Assembly (NCBI GenBank): GCA_963575745.1
Contig: CAUYUJ010021149.1
Span: 62,501 to 126,500 of the forward strand
Reading direction: 5' to 3'
DNA from: Prorocentrum cordatum
Taxonomy: Eukaryota > Sar > Dinophyceae > Prorocentrales > Prorocentraceae
DNA: 64,000 bases
Shown here: positions 13,801 through 21,684 of the stretch, piece after piece
How positions within the stretch are numbered: the first letter of the stretch is position 1
How the letters are laid out: every line of letters begins with the position of its first letter
Made by a program: the position numbers and the translations under genes
The notes under the pieces: generated by a model
The model's input: only the letters and a program-made list of their open reading frames with translations
Told to the model about the DNA's origin: nothing
Databases searched by the model: none

Positions 13801-16800
13801 GGGCGCGCTGGCTGGCAGCTGCAGGGGGTGCGGAGGGGCGCGCAGGACGGGGTGGGGGGGGCCGTGCCGATAAAAAACGTCGGGGCGGAGGGGCGCGCCG
13901 GCTGGTGGGCGGGGGGATCAGGAGGGGGCGCGGCGGGCGGGGAGGACGTTGAGGGGGGTGGGGGGGGCGCGGAGGGGGCGCGCGGGATGAGGGAGAGGTG
14001 CCGTGCCGAAATAAGATGGTTGGGCGGCGGGGGCGCGCTGGCTGGTGGGTAGGGGGGGGGGGGGGCAGAGGGGACGCGCGGGTGGGGGGGGGGCGTGCCG
14101 AAATAAAAAGGTCGGGGCGGAGGGGGCGCGCTGGCTGGTGGGTGGGGGGATGGTGGTCTGAGTGGGTGGGGGGGGGCCGTTCCGAAATAAAGGCGGAGGG
14201 GGCGCGCTGGCCAGTGGGTGGGGGGGGATAAGGAGGAAGCGCGTGAGATGAGGGGGGGGGCGTGCCGAAATCGAAGGGTCGGGGCGGAGGGGGCGGGCTT
14301 GCTGGTGGGTGGGGGGATGGGGCGGGGGAGACGGGGGCGCGCTGGGGGCACGCTGGCTGGTGGAATGGGTTGAAATAAAGTGGTCGGAGCTCTAAACACC
14401 CTGTGCAAGAGAATTATGAACAGTCAAACAAATATTCCCAAATGGCCAAAAAAATGCTGCAAACAAATCGCCCCCTGACCATCTAACTATTTTCGGGTAC
14501 TCCTCCTGTAGAGGGGCACGCTCGACTTAACGCAAGGCGTGGTCTAGGCCCGCCAACGGCGCCTGCAGCTCCGGGCGCACTTCGTCAGCATGAACTTGGA
14601 GTTCAGCTGGCACTCGCAGGCCCTCGGGCGTCGCCAGAAACTCCTCCTCCTCCTCCTCCTCCTCCTCCTCCTCCTCCTCCTCCTCCTCCTCCTCCTCCTC
14701 CCTCCTCCTCCCCTGCCCCTCCCCCTCTCCCCCTCCCCCTCCACCTCCCACTCCCCCCCCCCCCCCTCCCCTTGCCCCTCGCCCTCCCCCTCCCCCTCCT
14801 CTCCCCCTCCCCCCTCCTCCTCCTCCTCCTCCTCCTCCTCCTCCTCCTCCTCCTCCTCCTCCTCCTCCTCCTCCTCCTCCTCCTCCTCCTCCTCCTCCTC
14901 CTCCTCCTCCTCCTCCTCCCCTCCTCCCTCCTCCTCCTCTCCTCCTCCTCTCCTCCTCCTCCCCCTCCTCCTCCTCCTCCTCCTCCTCCTCCTCCTCCTC
15001 CTCCTCCTCCTCCTCCTCCTCCTCCTCCTGGGGCCGCTTGCGGCGGCGCTTGGGCTTGGCTTGGGAGCGGGACCATTACTCCGATGAGGTGTGAAGGAAC
15101 CGCTCGAGATTCACTTCGTCCGATTGCACGTTCGACTTGAACCTCCACCACGAGATGGCGACGCTTCTCGGTGAGCAGAGCATTGTGTACATAGTCGACT
15201 TGATGAAATGCTTCGACATGAACGACGTGGCCCAGTTGATGTACGAGGCCAAGCAGGTTGGGTTCCCGATGCGATTGGCGTGGATGCTCATCTCACTCTA
15301 CCGGCAGCCGCGGCGGATCAGGGTCGGAGTGAGCCTCAGCCAGGATGCCATCGTCTACCAGGGCGTGCTGGCGGGCTGCTCGCACGCGCCGACGCTGCTA
15401 TTCGTGCTGACGCACAGGACCATTCGGCGGCTTTCACAGCGGAGCCCGTCCATCACGCCCCGCCAGCTCATGGACGACACCACTTTGCACTTCGTGGGGT
15501 CCGCCGACGCTGACGCGTCGGACCTGCAGACAGCCGCGCGGGATTTCTCGGAGTGCGTCTTCGGCCTCGGCTTGAGAGTCAAGCCGTCCAAATCGGGCTT
15601 GATCTTCAACCGCGGGCGGTTCCAGAAGCGGTTCGCCGACAAGGCCCGCTCCCTGGGCTTGCTTCTGCGGAAGTGCATCCGCAACCTGGGCCACGACCTG
15701 GTGGGCCCACGGATACGGCGGGAGCAGGCCGACTCCCGAATCAGCGCCCTCCAGGCGCGCCGAAGACGGCTCCGCATCTTGCAGAAGGGCGCGGGGCGCA
15801 AGGTTGCGCACCTTTGGAGCACAGGCTTGTCGCCCTCGGTGCTGCACGGCGCCGGGGTCTCGGGCGTCGACGACGGCCGCTTGCGGCTCCTCCGGAACTC
15901 GGCCGCCGTGCTGGCGGGCTGGAGCACCGGTGGAGGAGGAGTGACCGCCTACTTGGCCTCGCAGGCCAACGCGAGATACGACCCCATTTTCGAGGCGTCG
16001 GTGCCGCTGGTGCTCCGCTACGCGGCCTGGCTCTGGGACAACCGTGTCCCGCCTGCGAGGCTGCAGCGAGCTTGGCTGGCGTTGGAGGCCGACGTGCTGG
16101 AGCGGCCGTCTTGGTCCTTGGCCAAGGGCCCGATCGCGGCGACCTGGCTGTCGCTGCGCCGCCTGGGATGGGACATGGTCTCGTCCACGCAGATCCGCTC
16201 GGACATCGGCACGGTCTTCAGCTTGCTGCAGGTCTGCCCCGAGGACTTGCGCCACCACCTCTTCCTGGGCATCCAGCGCTGGCAGGGTGCCCGCTTGGCG
16301 CAGCACGTGCACCTTCCTCTGTCAGACGGGCGTTTGTGGATGAGAGGCCTTCGCCTGGGCCTGCGGGACTTGCCCGCCAGACAGCTGGGCGCCATCCAGA
16401 CGCTATGGTCGGGGCGCTGCGTCACGCCCGAGCGTCGCATGGCGCTAGAGGGAGTCGGCGACCCGAAGTGCCGGGCTTGCGGGGCCGCCGAGGGCACCTA
16501 CGGCCACATGTGGTGCCAGTGCCCTGGCCTGCTCACCCAGCCCGTCGACCAGCCTGCCCTGCCCGAGATCTCCGACGCGACGCTGGAGACGAGGCAGCAG
16601 CTGGTCGACCTCGGAGCCGCGGAGAATTGGGAGTCCACTGAGTGCGCGTACGGTATCGCCCCCGTGCCGCACGCTCTTTCTGTGCCGCCCGCTGCATCTG
16701 CTTTGCCAGTTCTGGTTCGGGGCGACTCTGTTCCCGATCGCTGGGGCCCCGAAGCCTGCACAGATGGTTCGGGCCTTGCGAGCGCTATGCCAGAGGTGAC

Positions 16801-19800
16801 GCGTTGTAGCTACTCCAGATTTCGTAATAAAGGGAGGGGGGTCTCATTTCGGGGAGGGGTCTCTTCCAGGCTATCTTGGAGGGCCTGGGGGGGTCTGGGG
16901 ACGATGTTTTGGAGGGTTCTCCCACGGGGGGGGTCTGAAATGGCTTGTCTTGGAGGGTCCAGACCCCCTCCCTTTTATTACGAAATCTGGAGTACGCGGC
17001 GGTGCAGTTAAACGACCACCTCCTCCCCGTACGCGCCATGTACGGCGCCCTCCCCGGCATCCAGACGGTCGGGAGAGCCGAGCGGTGGGCAGTGTTTCGC
17101 GTGCTTGAGCACGCCCCTCGCCGCATCGAACACGTCGTCGCGGACTTGTCGTCGTTGGTCGTCGAGGGGTCGTCGTGGGATCGGTCTCTCGAGTCGGCGA
17201 GGGGCAAGCACGCTCGAATCTGGCGCAACTTTGTTCAGGTGCGCGGGTCCTCAGGTCCCAATGTTTCTTGGGTCCCCGCCCACAAAACCTTAGAGGCCCC
17301 GGAATTGGGGATCCCCCTCAGGTGGTGGGTGGGAAACATGTGGGCCGACTGGTTCGCGAAGCTCGGGGCCCACCAACACGCGGTTTCCCAGGGTTGTTGC
17401 GATTTGTTGGCAGCCGAGCTCAAACGGGCTCGGGCCATTCTGCAATTCGTGTCCTGGGCCGTCGTTCGGGCGATGGATCTGGACCTCTGGCACGACGGGC
17501 GAGCTGCCTGGGTAAGGAGGCCTCCCGTCCCGGTGCCCGCGAATGCTCTCGGCGTGGTGCAGCACGACCTCGTGTGGGTCGAACCGCGTAAGGAGTACCG
17601 TTGTAAGGTCTGTGCCTGTGTGACCCGCACGGACGGGCACTTGGCGCACCTGCTCTCTGGCAAGTGCTCCCCTTCTCCGACCGACAGGTGGAACTCACGA
17701 CAAATTTTCCTGCAGTCGGGCTTGGTCATCCACGATTTTCGGGGTCGTGTTCGGGGCTCCGTGGTTTCCCTGGCCTTGGCGGCCGCTGATGCGGTCCTGG
17801 GGCCGACGGCGCCGATCCCCACGGAGGACCAAGATTCCGTGTTGGAGCTGTTCCGCGAGAGGGCACGAGCCTCTCGCGCACGGCCGTGTCGTGATCTGCA
17901 CGAAGTGCGGGGCTTCCTGTACGGGAGACTTTGGGTGGGCGGGAGAGAGCGGTCTCAACGTAGATTGCACTGGCCCCCCCTCCGAGCCTCGGGCCATTGC
18001 TGGTATTCGAAGGAGAGTCGGCAAGGTCCAGAAGGGGCTTCACCCGAAATCAGGGGCCCCCATTACTTAATCATTTAATTCGCGCCTCGGGGTCGTCAGG
18101 GCCGGCCGCCCTCCCCAGAGGCGACAGGTCAGACACAGTTTTGACTCCAAGAGTGCGCTGGACACGATAGCTTGCACCGCGTCGGCGGCTCAGATTGCCG
18201 TAGGGGGGCAGGATTTGTCCCCCGAGTTTCGGCCACGTTCGTAGGACTGCCTTTTTGTACCGAAGCTGCTGACGAGTCGTAGGCGGTCCACGTAATCATG
18301 TTTTGTGCTTCTCTTTCTGATTCCAGCCAGTGCCCGTTTTTGGGCATCGGACTGTTGGGCGCCGTGCCTCCTCCTCCTCCTCCTCCTCCTCCTCCTCCTT
18401 CTCCTCCTCCTCCTCTTCCTGCCCCTCCCCTTCCCCCTCCCCCATCCCCCTCCTCCTCCTGCTCCTCCTCCTTCTCCTCCTCCATTCCTTTTCCTTATAA
18501 AGAACTTTCCCCTGTCGCACCCCGAGGCCAGTTTTCAGGGCGGGCCGGGCGTTTCGCCTGAGACTTCCTCACCGTGTATGATTCTGAAGCTTAAAAAGTG
18601 ACAACAAACTTACAGATGGATGACGGGTGGTTTTCAAACTTTAGCTATCGCTTTAGCGCCGCGCACAGTCGTTTCAACAATTTCACGGATTGAGGGCGGA
18701 TGGTTTTCAAAACGTGGCTCTCGCCTTTGCGCCGCGCACATTCGTTTTTAAACCTCGCAAGAGTTTCACGGATTGAGGGCGAGCCGTTTTCAAGATGTGG
18801 CTCTCGCATGAGCGCCGCGCATATTCGTTTTAAACATGTGCAATGGTCTCACGGATTGAGGGCGAGCCGTTTTCACCATGTGGTTCTCGCCCTAGCGCCG
18901 CGCACATTCGTTTCAGAAATGTGCAAGACCTTCACGGATTGACGGCGGCTCCTTTTCGAAATGTGGCTCTCGCCTGTGCGCTGCGCACATTCTTTCATAT
19001 ATATATATATATATATATATATTGAAAGAGCTTCACATATTCCCATGATCAACGTACCAGAAGTGCTGTCCTGGAAGGATTCAGGATGACGTGGGTGCAA
19101 CAGTCATGTTGATTCGCGGTGTTCGCATCCCCCAAATTGCGTTCTGGCACGATTCAGGATCGTCAAGACACAGCAGTTAGGTTGATCTGTGGCGTTGCAA
19201 TCCCGAGAACCATATTTTGGCATGCTTCAGGGTCTTCAAACGGTTGTCTTCCAACGAGGCAGTTCCCTCAATGGAAATGAACCGCTGTGGGGGGCTATGA
19301 AGAGGGAACGTGGAGGGAGGGTTTATTCCAACATCGTTGAAGACTCTTGGATTCACACTGGTCCTCCATCTCCTGCTCCTGCTCCTCCTCCTCATCCTCC
19401 TCGTCCTCCTCCGCCCCACCCCACTTCCGCACTGGGCCCCCTCCGCGACGAGGAGGAGCACCAGGGCGACGGCGGAGAGTTCCAACCCTTTCTGGCGGGT
19501 TCCGCGGAGGCCATCGATGTATCACGGTCATTTCGAAGGGCTCCGGAGAGGAAGTAAGGGAGGGAGAGATGCAGGGAGGGTGGATGGGAGACAGGAGAGG
19601 GAGGGGTTGGATGGAACGAAGAAACGAATGACCGCCAATGCGTACGGCGTCGGGGCCTTGTCTGAGACCTGGTGGGCCAGGCTGTGGCCTCCAGGCTCTG
19701 AGGCGCGTGGTAAGCCCAAAGGTAGCCCCAGGGCAGCCCAAGGTGGCCTCCGGACGGGCCGAGAGGCCCTTCAGACGGCCCGCCGCAAGAGGACCCCCAG

Positions 19801-21674
19801 CAGGGCCTCAGAGGCCCAAACCATGTATGTTCCAAATGTGTTTAAATGATTTGCGCGTCTTCACACTTTCGGGTTTCCTTCAGCTCCAGATGGCCCTTGA
19901 GGCCTCCAAGATGGCCCCAAGACGGCCCAAGGAGGACCCCAAAAAAGGCCCAGGAATCCTCCAATACGGCATCAAGACAGCCCAAGCGGGTCCCTAGACG
20001 GCCCAAAGAGAGCCCCAAGCTGGCCCAAGAGGGCCTCTGGAGGGACCCAAGACGGCCTCAGAAAGCCCCTCGACGACCCCACGACGACCGCCAGAGACGC
20101 CCCAGACGACCAAGACGGCCCCAAGACGGCCGAAAGTGGCCCAAGGGGCCCCCAAGACTTCCCCACAGGAGTCCAAGAAAGAACGGATAAAAGAGAGGGA
20201 GACGACGAAGATGAGAATAGAACCCCTGACACAACGCGGAAGAGCGTGTCACGTTTTCTGGCTATCCCAAGGCTCGGGACACGAGGTGCGGTTTCGACAC
20301 CCGATTTGAAGGCGCGAAGCGCCCCAGGCGGCACAGACGTGCTGAGACCGCCTTGGACCAATTGCATGTTGAAGGCAGCCGCACGTGGACCCCATACCGC
20401 ACAGTCTACAGGTCCAAATGCTGGGGATCCTCAGCACACCAGTCGAGGTTCGGTCTTCGCGAGCGGGCTCGAGGGACTTGAACCACGAACCCTTATGGTG
20501 CATCCCCCCCGCCTCCGGTTCCGATCGATGAGGCGACGGGGACAGGGCTCGATCTCGCCGCTGGTATTGGGACCAACCTGAACGACCTCCAGGGACTGTC
20601 GATGCGCAAGCCCGGGCCTTGTCAGGGGGATTGGGCCGTTCCCGACGTCCTTGCCCAGGCCTCGCACTGCTTCTTGTCCTCGTAGAGGTCCTCGTCGTCG
20701 AGGCCTCCGCCAACTTCACCGGCGCCACAGCCAGGGCTTCCAGCGGGGCACGTCTCGTCATCCTCCGCCCTGCGGGCCCAAACCTTCGACGTCGTGATCT
20801 GGTAATTCGGGTGTGTTTCCTCAACTTGGGGCCGTTCCAGGCCATGGATCGTTCGGAAGCGGCCTAGGCCAACAAACGAAAAACCCCAGCAGGATGTCGG
20901 CAAGTCTGGGGGCCTCGTACTGACGTTTAAGAAAACGAGGACGTCGAAGCTCTGGGAAGAGTGATGGGCCAATTTCCACCACCACTACCATACGTAGGAC
21001 GGGGGAGAAGGGAGGATTGGGAGGTCCTCCTCCTCCTCCTCCTCCTCCTCCTCCTCCTCCTCCGCCTCCTCCTTCTCCTCCTCCTCCGCCTCCTCCTTCT
21101 CCTCCTCCTCCTCCCCCCTACCTACCTATGGTAGCGGTGGTGGAAAATCGGCCCATCACAGAGGAGGGGGCACAGGATCGTGAAGTTCAGGCAGGATGCG
21201 AGCAGAACTGAGTGCGGACAGCTCTGGGATCTCCGAGCGCTGGCTGGCGGGCCCAGTGGACGTGTCAGGCGTCGCGACCGCTCCCGGGTGCTCTGGGGCG
21301 CTGTGAGAATGCCCTGGGGAGCCCTGCAACGATGACCTGTTTCTCCTGGGGCGGCCCCAGACAAGGCTGAGGGGGGACTAGAAGAAGAAACAACTGCAGA
21401 AACATATAAATGTTTGGCGGCCCGCACGAGTTTCTTGAATCTGCGCTGAACCCCCCGCGGAGCGCTCCAGGGGCGGCGCCGGAGGCCGCCAGGGGGCTCC
21501 AGCGCCGATCCGAGAAATCTGCGCGGAGCTCCGAAAGCTTACGCTTACGCAGATCATCTTCTTAGGGGGTAGGAGGAGGACGAGCAAGGTGACGAGGGCG
21601 GGGATCCTGCAGCGCACGGCCTGCTGGCAGCACTCCAGGGCGAGCACGAGCACGGGGAAGCGCAGGCGCCGCAT
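608..21674 (-). CDS. P4H: Prolyl 4-hydroxylase with ShKT-like region, 8 exons, 3' end beyond window
   Basis: Assembled from 8 minus-strand exons: 21674-21607, 20769-20650, 14622-14563, 11203-11089, 9145-8825, 2110-2017, 1662-1589, 703-608 (948 nt, 316 codons). Residues 1-22 are a hydrophobic signal peptide. Residues 58-82 and 89-121 are cysteine-rich with the ShKT pattern C..WAR..EC..N..FM...C..SC. Residues ~150-316 match the P4H alpha-type 2OG-Fe(II) dioxygenase fold: EPKVLSRDPWIMYIDKFL, then a C..C..DP..L.VH block, then HEYMQVLKYRSGDFY leading to the H-x-D iron ligands (H283, D285), then GHRIYTLFVYLS. The distal His and the 2OG-binding Lys must lie left of base 608. The family hydroxylates peptidyl proline in the secretory pathway. 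The fit of exon phases is the main support. Exons 5-8 are surer than 1-4. Cognate substrate unknown. Confidence 0.82.
704..1588. other. P4H intron 7
   Basis: 885 nt of unique-looking sequence with purine-rich patches (715-790, 1480-1530). No recognised element; open frames here have no family resemblance. Confidence 0.6.
1589..1662 (-). CDS. P4H: P4H exon 7: iron-binding strand, ends inside HxD
   Basis: 74 nt. Acceptor gatcag before GC, which completes a Gly codon with exon 6. Encodes NHEYMQVLKYRSGDFYVTHQ; the donor GA at 1588-1587 falls right after His-Gln, so the Asp of the H-x-D iron triad comes from exon 8. Confidence 0.86.
1663..2016. other. P4H intron 6
   Basis: 354 nt, very GC-rich, the shortest intron in the gene. 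No repeats or motifs recognised. Confidence 0.6.
2017..2110 (-). CDS. P4H: P4H exon 6: C..C..DP segment
   Basis: 94 nt. Acceptor ctctcag before AGG at 2110; GC donor at 2016-2015 leaving one base (phase 1). Encodes RRKSESLFCSVPKCFRDPRI then LAVHSVASNVT, matching the R-S-x-C...C..P.v..v..r...vT block that precedes the iron-binding strand in algal P4Hs. Confidence 0.82.
2400..3430 (+). repeat. Dispersed repeat family D, forward copy
   Basis: Matches the reverse complement of 29270-30300 by eye over most of its length, for example the cattcgaacgcccttgcgcg block near 2850 and the stretch near 3000-3030 encoding ISIGAVIGLA. Carries GCGCGC-rich tags and recurring cttttt-free 'aaatc.ttc.aaa' spacers. 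Confidence 0.7.
3430..3860 (+). repeat. Dispersed repeat family D, partial forward copy
   Basis: Starts with a ggattcggatctaccc box shared with reverse 30240-30270 and continues with a tcaaataatagcatg block shared with reverse 30107-30125. A head-to-tail neighbour of the previous copy. Confidence 0.65.
3850..4070 (-). repeat. Dimeric satellite S, short reverse array
   Basis: About 2.5 units of 80-85 bp with repeated cgtatcgagccggagcgctgg and cgaggcgagagcgcc boxes, the reverse complements of the gatacttcc/gagacttcc boxes of the 55-56.5 kb array. Confidence 0.6.
4077..4203. repeat. (TTG)n microsatellite
   Basis: Imperfect TTG repeat with TTA and GTC interruptions, period 3 kept throughout. 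Confidence 0.9.
4350..4560. repeat. CAG/CGA/CAA compound microsatellite
   Basis: Runs of CAG, CGA and CAA follow each other in blocks (CAG, CGA, CAA, CAG, CAA, CGA, CAA) with no break in the 3-bp period. Confidence 0.9.
4740..5000 (-). repeat. Dimeric satellite S, reverse array
   Basis: Alternating gaggaa.tatcgaacgggag and aggatgtccacagcgagagc boxes about 80-90 bp apart; same family as 6830-7200 and, in the other orientation, 55020-56575. Confidence 0.65.
5000..6830. repeat. ~84-bp GC-rich satellite built on a ~20-bp subunit
   Basis: About 20 units of gggcctctgtgggcgcgctt-like subrepeats with cctcagtgggcagcgcgctg punctuating each unit. Stop-free in several frames, so it yields long spurious open frames on both strands. 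Confidence 0.9.
6830..7200 (-). repeat. Dimeric satellite S, reverse array
   Basis: Four half-units alternating gaagtatcgaacgggagcc with gaggaagtctcgagcgagag, the reverse complements of the two half-units in the 55 kb array. Confidence 0.7.
7310..7820. repeat. CAA/CAG microsatellite, 0.5 kb
   Basis: Nearly uninterrupted CAA/CAG/CAC triplets. The poly-Gln, poly-Asn and poly-Thr frames it creates are not genes. Confidence 0.95.
8040..8470 (-). repeat. Dispersed repeat family D, reverse fragment
   Basis: Shares ggtattatttgacagggatg (8210-8230) and nearby GCGCGCG blocks with the 30.1 kb copy in the same orientation. Preceded by three copies of a ccacagaagttgttaag motif (8036-8112). Confidence 0.55.
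8825..9145 (-). CDS. P4H: P4H exon 5: start of dioxygenase domain
   Basis: 321 nt (107 codons, phase 0 at both ends). A basic linker is followed by EEWAQKY-like sequence, then KVLSRDPWIMYIDKFLTDQQ and VDDLLAAVNES, the conserved first strand and helix of P4H catalytic domains. GC donor at 8824-8823 after CTTCAG. The 5' boundary could instead be the acceptor before 9203 (pyrimidine tract, cctcag), but only the 9146 acceptor keeps the phase with exon 4. Confidence 0.85.
9146..11088. other. P4H intron 4
   Basis: 1.9 kb, GC-rich from 9450 to 10320. A short CA-rich run lies near 9320-9380. Open frames on both strands show no family resemblance. Confidence 0.55.
11089..11203 (-). CDS. P4H: P4H exon 4: second cysteine-rich segment
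   Basis: 115 nt; the first base completes an Arg codon from exon 3. Encodes GDSCIDKDHSCTKV, then a Cys four residues on, then CPKICKLYQ: six Cys spaced like a second, looser ShKT unit. Acceptor cttcag before G, donor GA at 11088-11087, ending in phase 0. Confidence 0.7.
11750..12330. repeat. CCAAGAGGCC-type minisatellite
   Basis: Degenerate 9-12-bp units of the form cccaaga(c/g)ggcc. The same motif recurs at 19660-20180, 37900-38110, 50840-50905, 58030-58110, 60480-61020 and 63830-64000. Confidence 0.75.
12500..13230 (-). repeat. Dispersed repeat family D, reverse copy
   Basis: Aligns by eye with 29100-29690 in the same orientation: a box reading ttgatcaacttgaagtc, then cacccatccacccgcaac, then a cccagcacgt..aggccgcgc box, then caaggccaatgacggcgccg near 13180. 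Confidence 0.65.
13205..13380. repeat. GAT/ATG microsatellite
   Basis: Imperfect gatgatgatg tract at the end of a family D copy, which itself carries GAT triplets. Confidence 0.85.
13387..14400. repeat. ~100-bp G-rich tandem array
   Basis: About 10 units. Each has gccgaaataaa(a)gg, tcggggcggaggggg and gcgcgctggctggtgggtgg, with variable G runs. Confidence 0.85.
14563..14622 (-). CDS. P4H: P4H exon 3: second half of ShKT-like motif
   Basis: 60 nt encoding ACECQLNSKFMLTKCARSC, the classic ShKT tail (EC..N..FM...C..SC). Acceptor cccgag before G at 14622; GC donor at 14562-14561, exon ending in AG (phase 2). The (GGA)n tract on the minus strand lies just upstream in the intron. Confidence 0.72.
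14640..15028. repeat. (TCC)n microsatellite, 0.39 kb
   Basis: TCC repeat with C-rich interruptions at 14700-14815. It abuts P4H exon 3 on one side and the LINE on the other. Confidence 0.95.
15095..16812 (+). pseudogene. LINE ORF, part 1: RT, zinc knuckle, start of RNase H
   Basis: Open in one frame for 1.7 kb. The motif C aromatic is replaced by Leu (L-M-D-D), so polymerase activity is doubtful. CRACGAAEGTYGHMWCQC at ~16470-16525 is a zinc-binding knuckle. ACTDGSG at ~16754-16774 carries the first catalytic Asp of RNase H (codon 16763-16765). Without the MITE the frame would go on at 16995. Confidence 0.85.
16813..16992. mobile_element. MITE family M1, TA-flanked, inside LINE RNase H
   Basis: 180 bp with near-perfect ~22-bp terminal inverted repeats (ctccagatttcgtaataaa at the left, its complement at the right; one extra A). 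It is flanked by TA at 16811-16812 and 16993-16994, the target duplication of Tc1/mariner-type elements. Too short to encode a transposase, so non-autonomous. Interior is G-rich. Confidence 0.9.
16995..18070 (+). pseudogene. LINE ORF, part 2: RNase H remainder and C-terminal Cys tail
   Basis: Continues the part 1 frame after removal of 180 bp plus one TA. Shows the RNase H Glu (GRAERWAVF), the next Asp (VVADLSS), then VSWVPAHKT and GNMWADWFAK. After that comes YRCKVCACVTRTDGHLAHL. Near 17855-17870 a one-base frameshift moves the homologous reading to the +1 frame, where VVICTKCGASC and later GLHPKSGAPIT appear, ending at 18070. Confidence 0.82.
18071..18367. other. No feature recognised
   Basis: About 300 nt between the LINE end and the next TCC tract. 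No open frame with family resemblance. Confidence 0.5.
18368..18485. repeat. (TCC)n microsatellite
   Basis: TCC repeat with CCC-rich interruptions inside P4H intron 2. Confidence 0.9.
18590..18990. repeat. ~83-bp tandem array
   Basis: Five units, each with cacggattgagggcg, then a gtggctctcgc box, gcgccgcgca and attcgttt. Unit starts near 18688, 18771, 18853 and 18936. Ends at a (TA)n tract. Confidence 0.88.
18993..19022. repeat. (TA)n microsatellite
   Basis: About 13 TA repeats. Confidence 0.95.
19075..19240. repeat. ~64-bp tandem repeat, 2.5 copies
   Basis: Shared boxes: ttcagga, gttgatc/attcg, ggcgttcgcatccc / ggcgttgcaatccc, and a tctggcacgattcagg / tttggcatgcttcagg pair. Confidence 0.6.
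19660..20180. repeat. CCAAGAGGCC-type minisatellite
   Basis: Degenerate ccaagacggccc units, same family as 11750-12330. Confidence 0.7.
20650..20769 (-). CDS. P4H: P4H exon 2: acidic linker and first half of ShKT-like motif
   Basis: 120 nt, residues 24-62 plus split codons. Acceptor cccgcag before G at 20769; donor GA at 20649-20648. Encodes an acidic/glycine linker with two Cys, then DDEDLYEDKKQCEAWA, the typical opening of a ShKT unit (C..WA). Codon 63 is completed to Arg by exon 3, which supplies the rest of the motif 6 kb away. Confidence 0.65.
20770..21606. other. P4H intron 1
   Basis: 837 nt containing an inverted repeat (20959-20999 with 21121-21161) that brackets a (TCC)n tract. Otherwise no recognised feature. 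Confidence 0.5.
20959..21161. repeat. Inverted repeat bracketing a (TCC)n tract
   Basis: Left arm 20959-20999 (gtgatgggccaatttccacc onward) pairs with right arm 21121-21161 with about four mismatches over ~40 bp. The loop contains (TCC)n at 21026-21116. Could form a hairpin or be a MITE-like element. Confidence 0.75.
21607..21674 (-). CDS. P4H: P4H exon 1: start codon and signal peptide
   Basis: ATG at 21674-21672 opens MRRLRFPVLVLALECCQQ and four more residues, a basic-then-hydrophobic secretion signal. The exon ends TGC-AG with a GA donor at 21606-21605 (phase 2). It is joined to exon 2 because the phases fit and no other start lies nearby. It is the least certain exon together with exon 2; the frame stays open past the donor. 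Confidence 0.55.
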
Positions 21675-21684
21675 CCCGGCGAGG

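Larger units (their letters stand above)
11204..14562. other. P4H intron 3
   Basis: 3.4 kb: CCAAGAGGCCC-type minisatellite (11750-12330), a reverse copy of the dispersed repeat (12500-13230), an ATG/GAT microsatellite (13205-13380) and an ~100-bp tandem array (13387-14400). No further exon recognised. Confidence 0.6.
15095..18070 (+). mobile_element. Non-LTR retrotransposon (LINE) relic, 5'-truncated
   Basis: Continuous LINE coding sequence broken only by one MITE and one frameshift. Order: reverse transcriptase from motif A (VDLMKCFD), through motif B (YQGVLAGC) and motif C (LMDDT), thumb, CxxC zinc knuckle, RNase H, C-terminal C-rich tail. The fragment starts inside RT; nothing upstream of 15095 reads as RT and a TGA stands at 15092. 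It lies in P4H intron 2 in the opposite orientation. No poly-A tail or target duplication is obvious. Confidence 0.85.
14623..20649. other. P4H intron 2, hosts antisense LINE
   Basis: 6 kb: (TCC)n 14640-15028, LINE relic 15095-18070 with a nested MITE, (TCC)n 18368-18485, ~83-bp tandem array 18590-18990, (TA)n 18993-19022, ~64-bp tandem repeat 19075-19240, CCAAGAGGCC-type minisatellite 19660-20180. Confidence 0.65.

Noticed and set aside
19430-19485. Minus-strand frame LELSAVALVLLLVAEGAQCG as an alternative signal-peptide exon
   Set aside because: No ATG in a suitable place, and it lies between P4H exons 2 and 3 where no signal peptide is needed; the 21674 ATG fits the phase better.
20440-20540. 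Minus-strand gtggttcaagtccc resembling a tRNA T-loop
   Set aside because: T-stem has two mismatches in five pairs and no acceptor stem was found.
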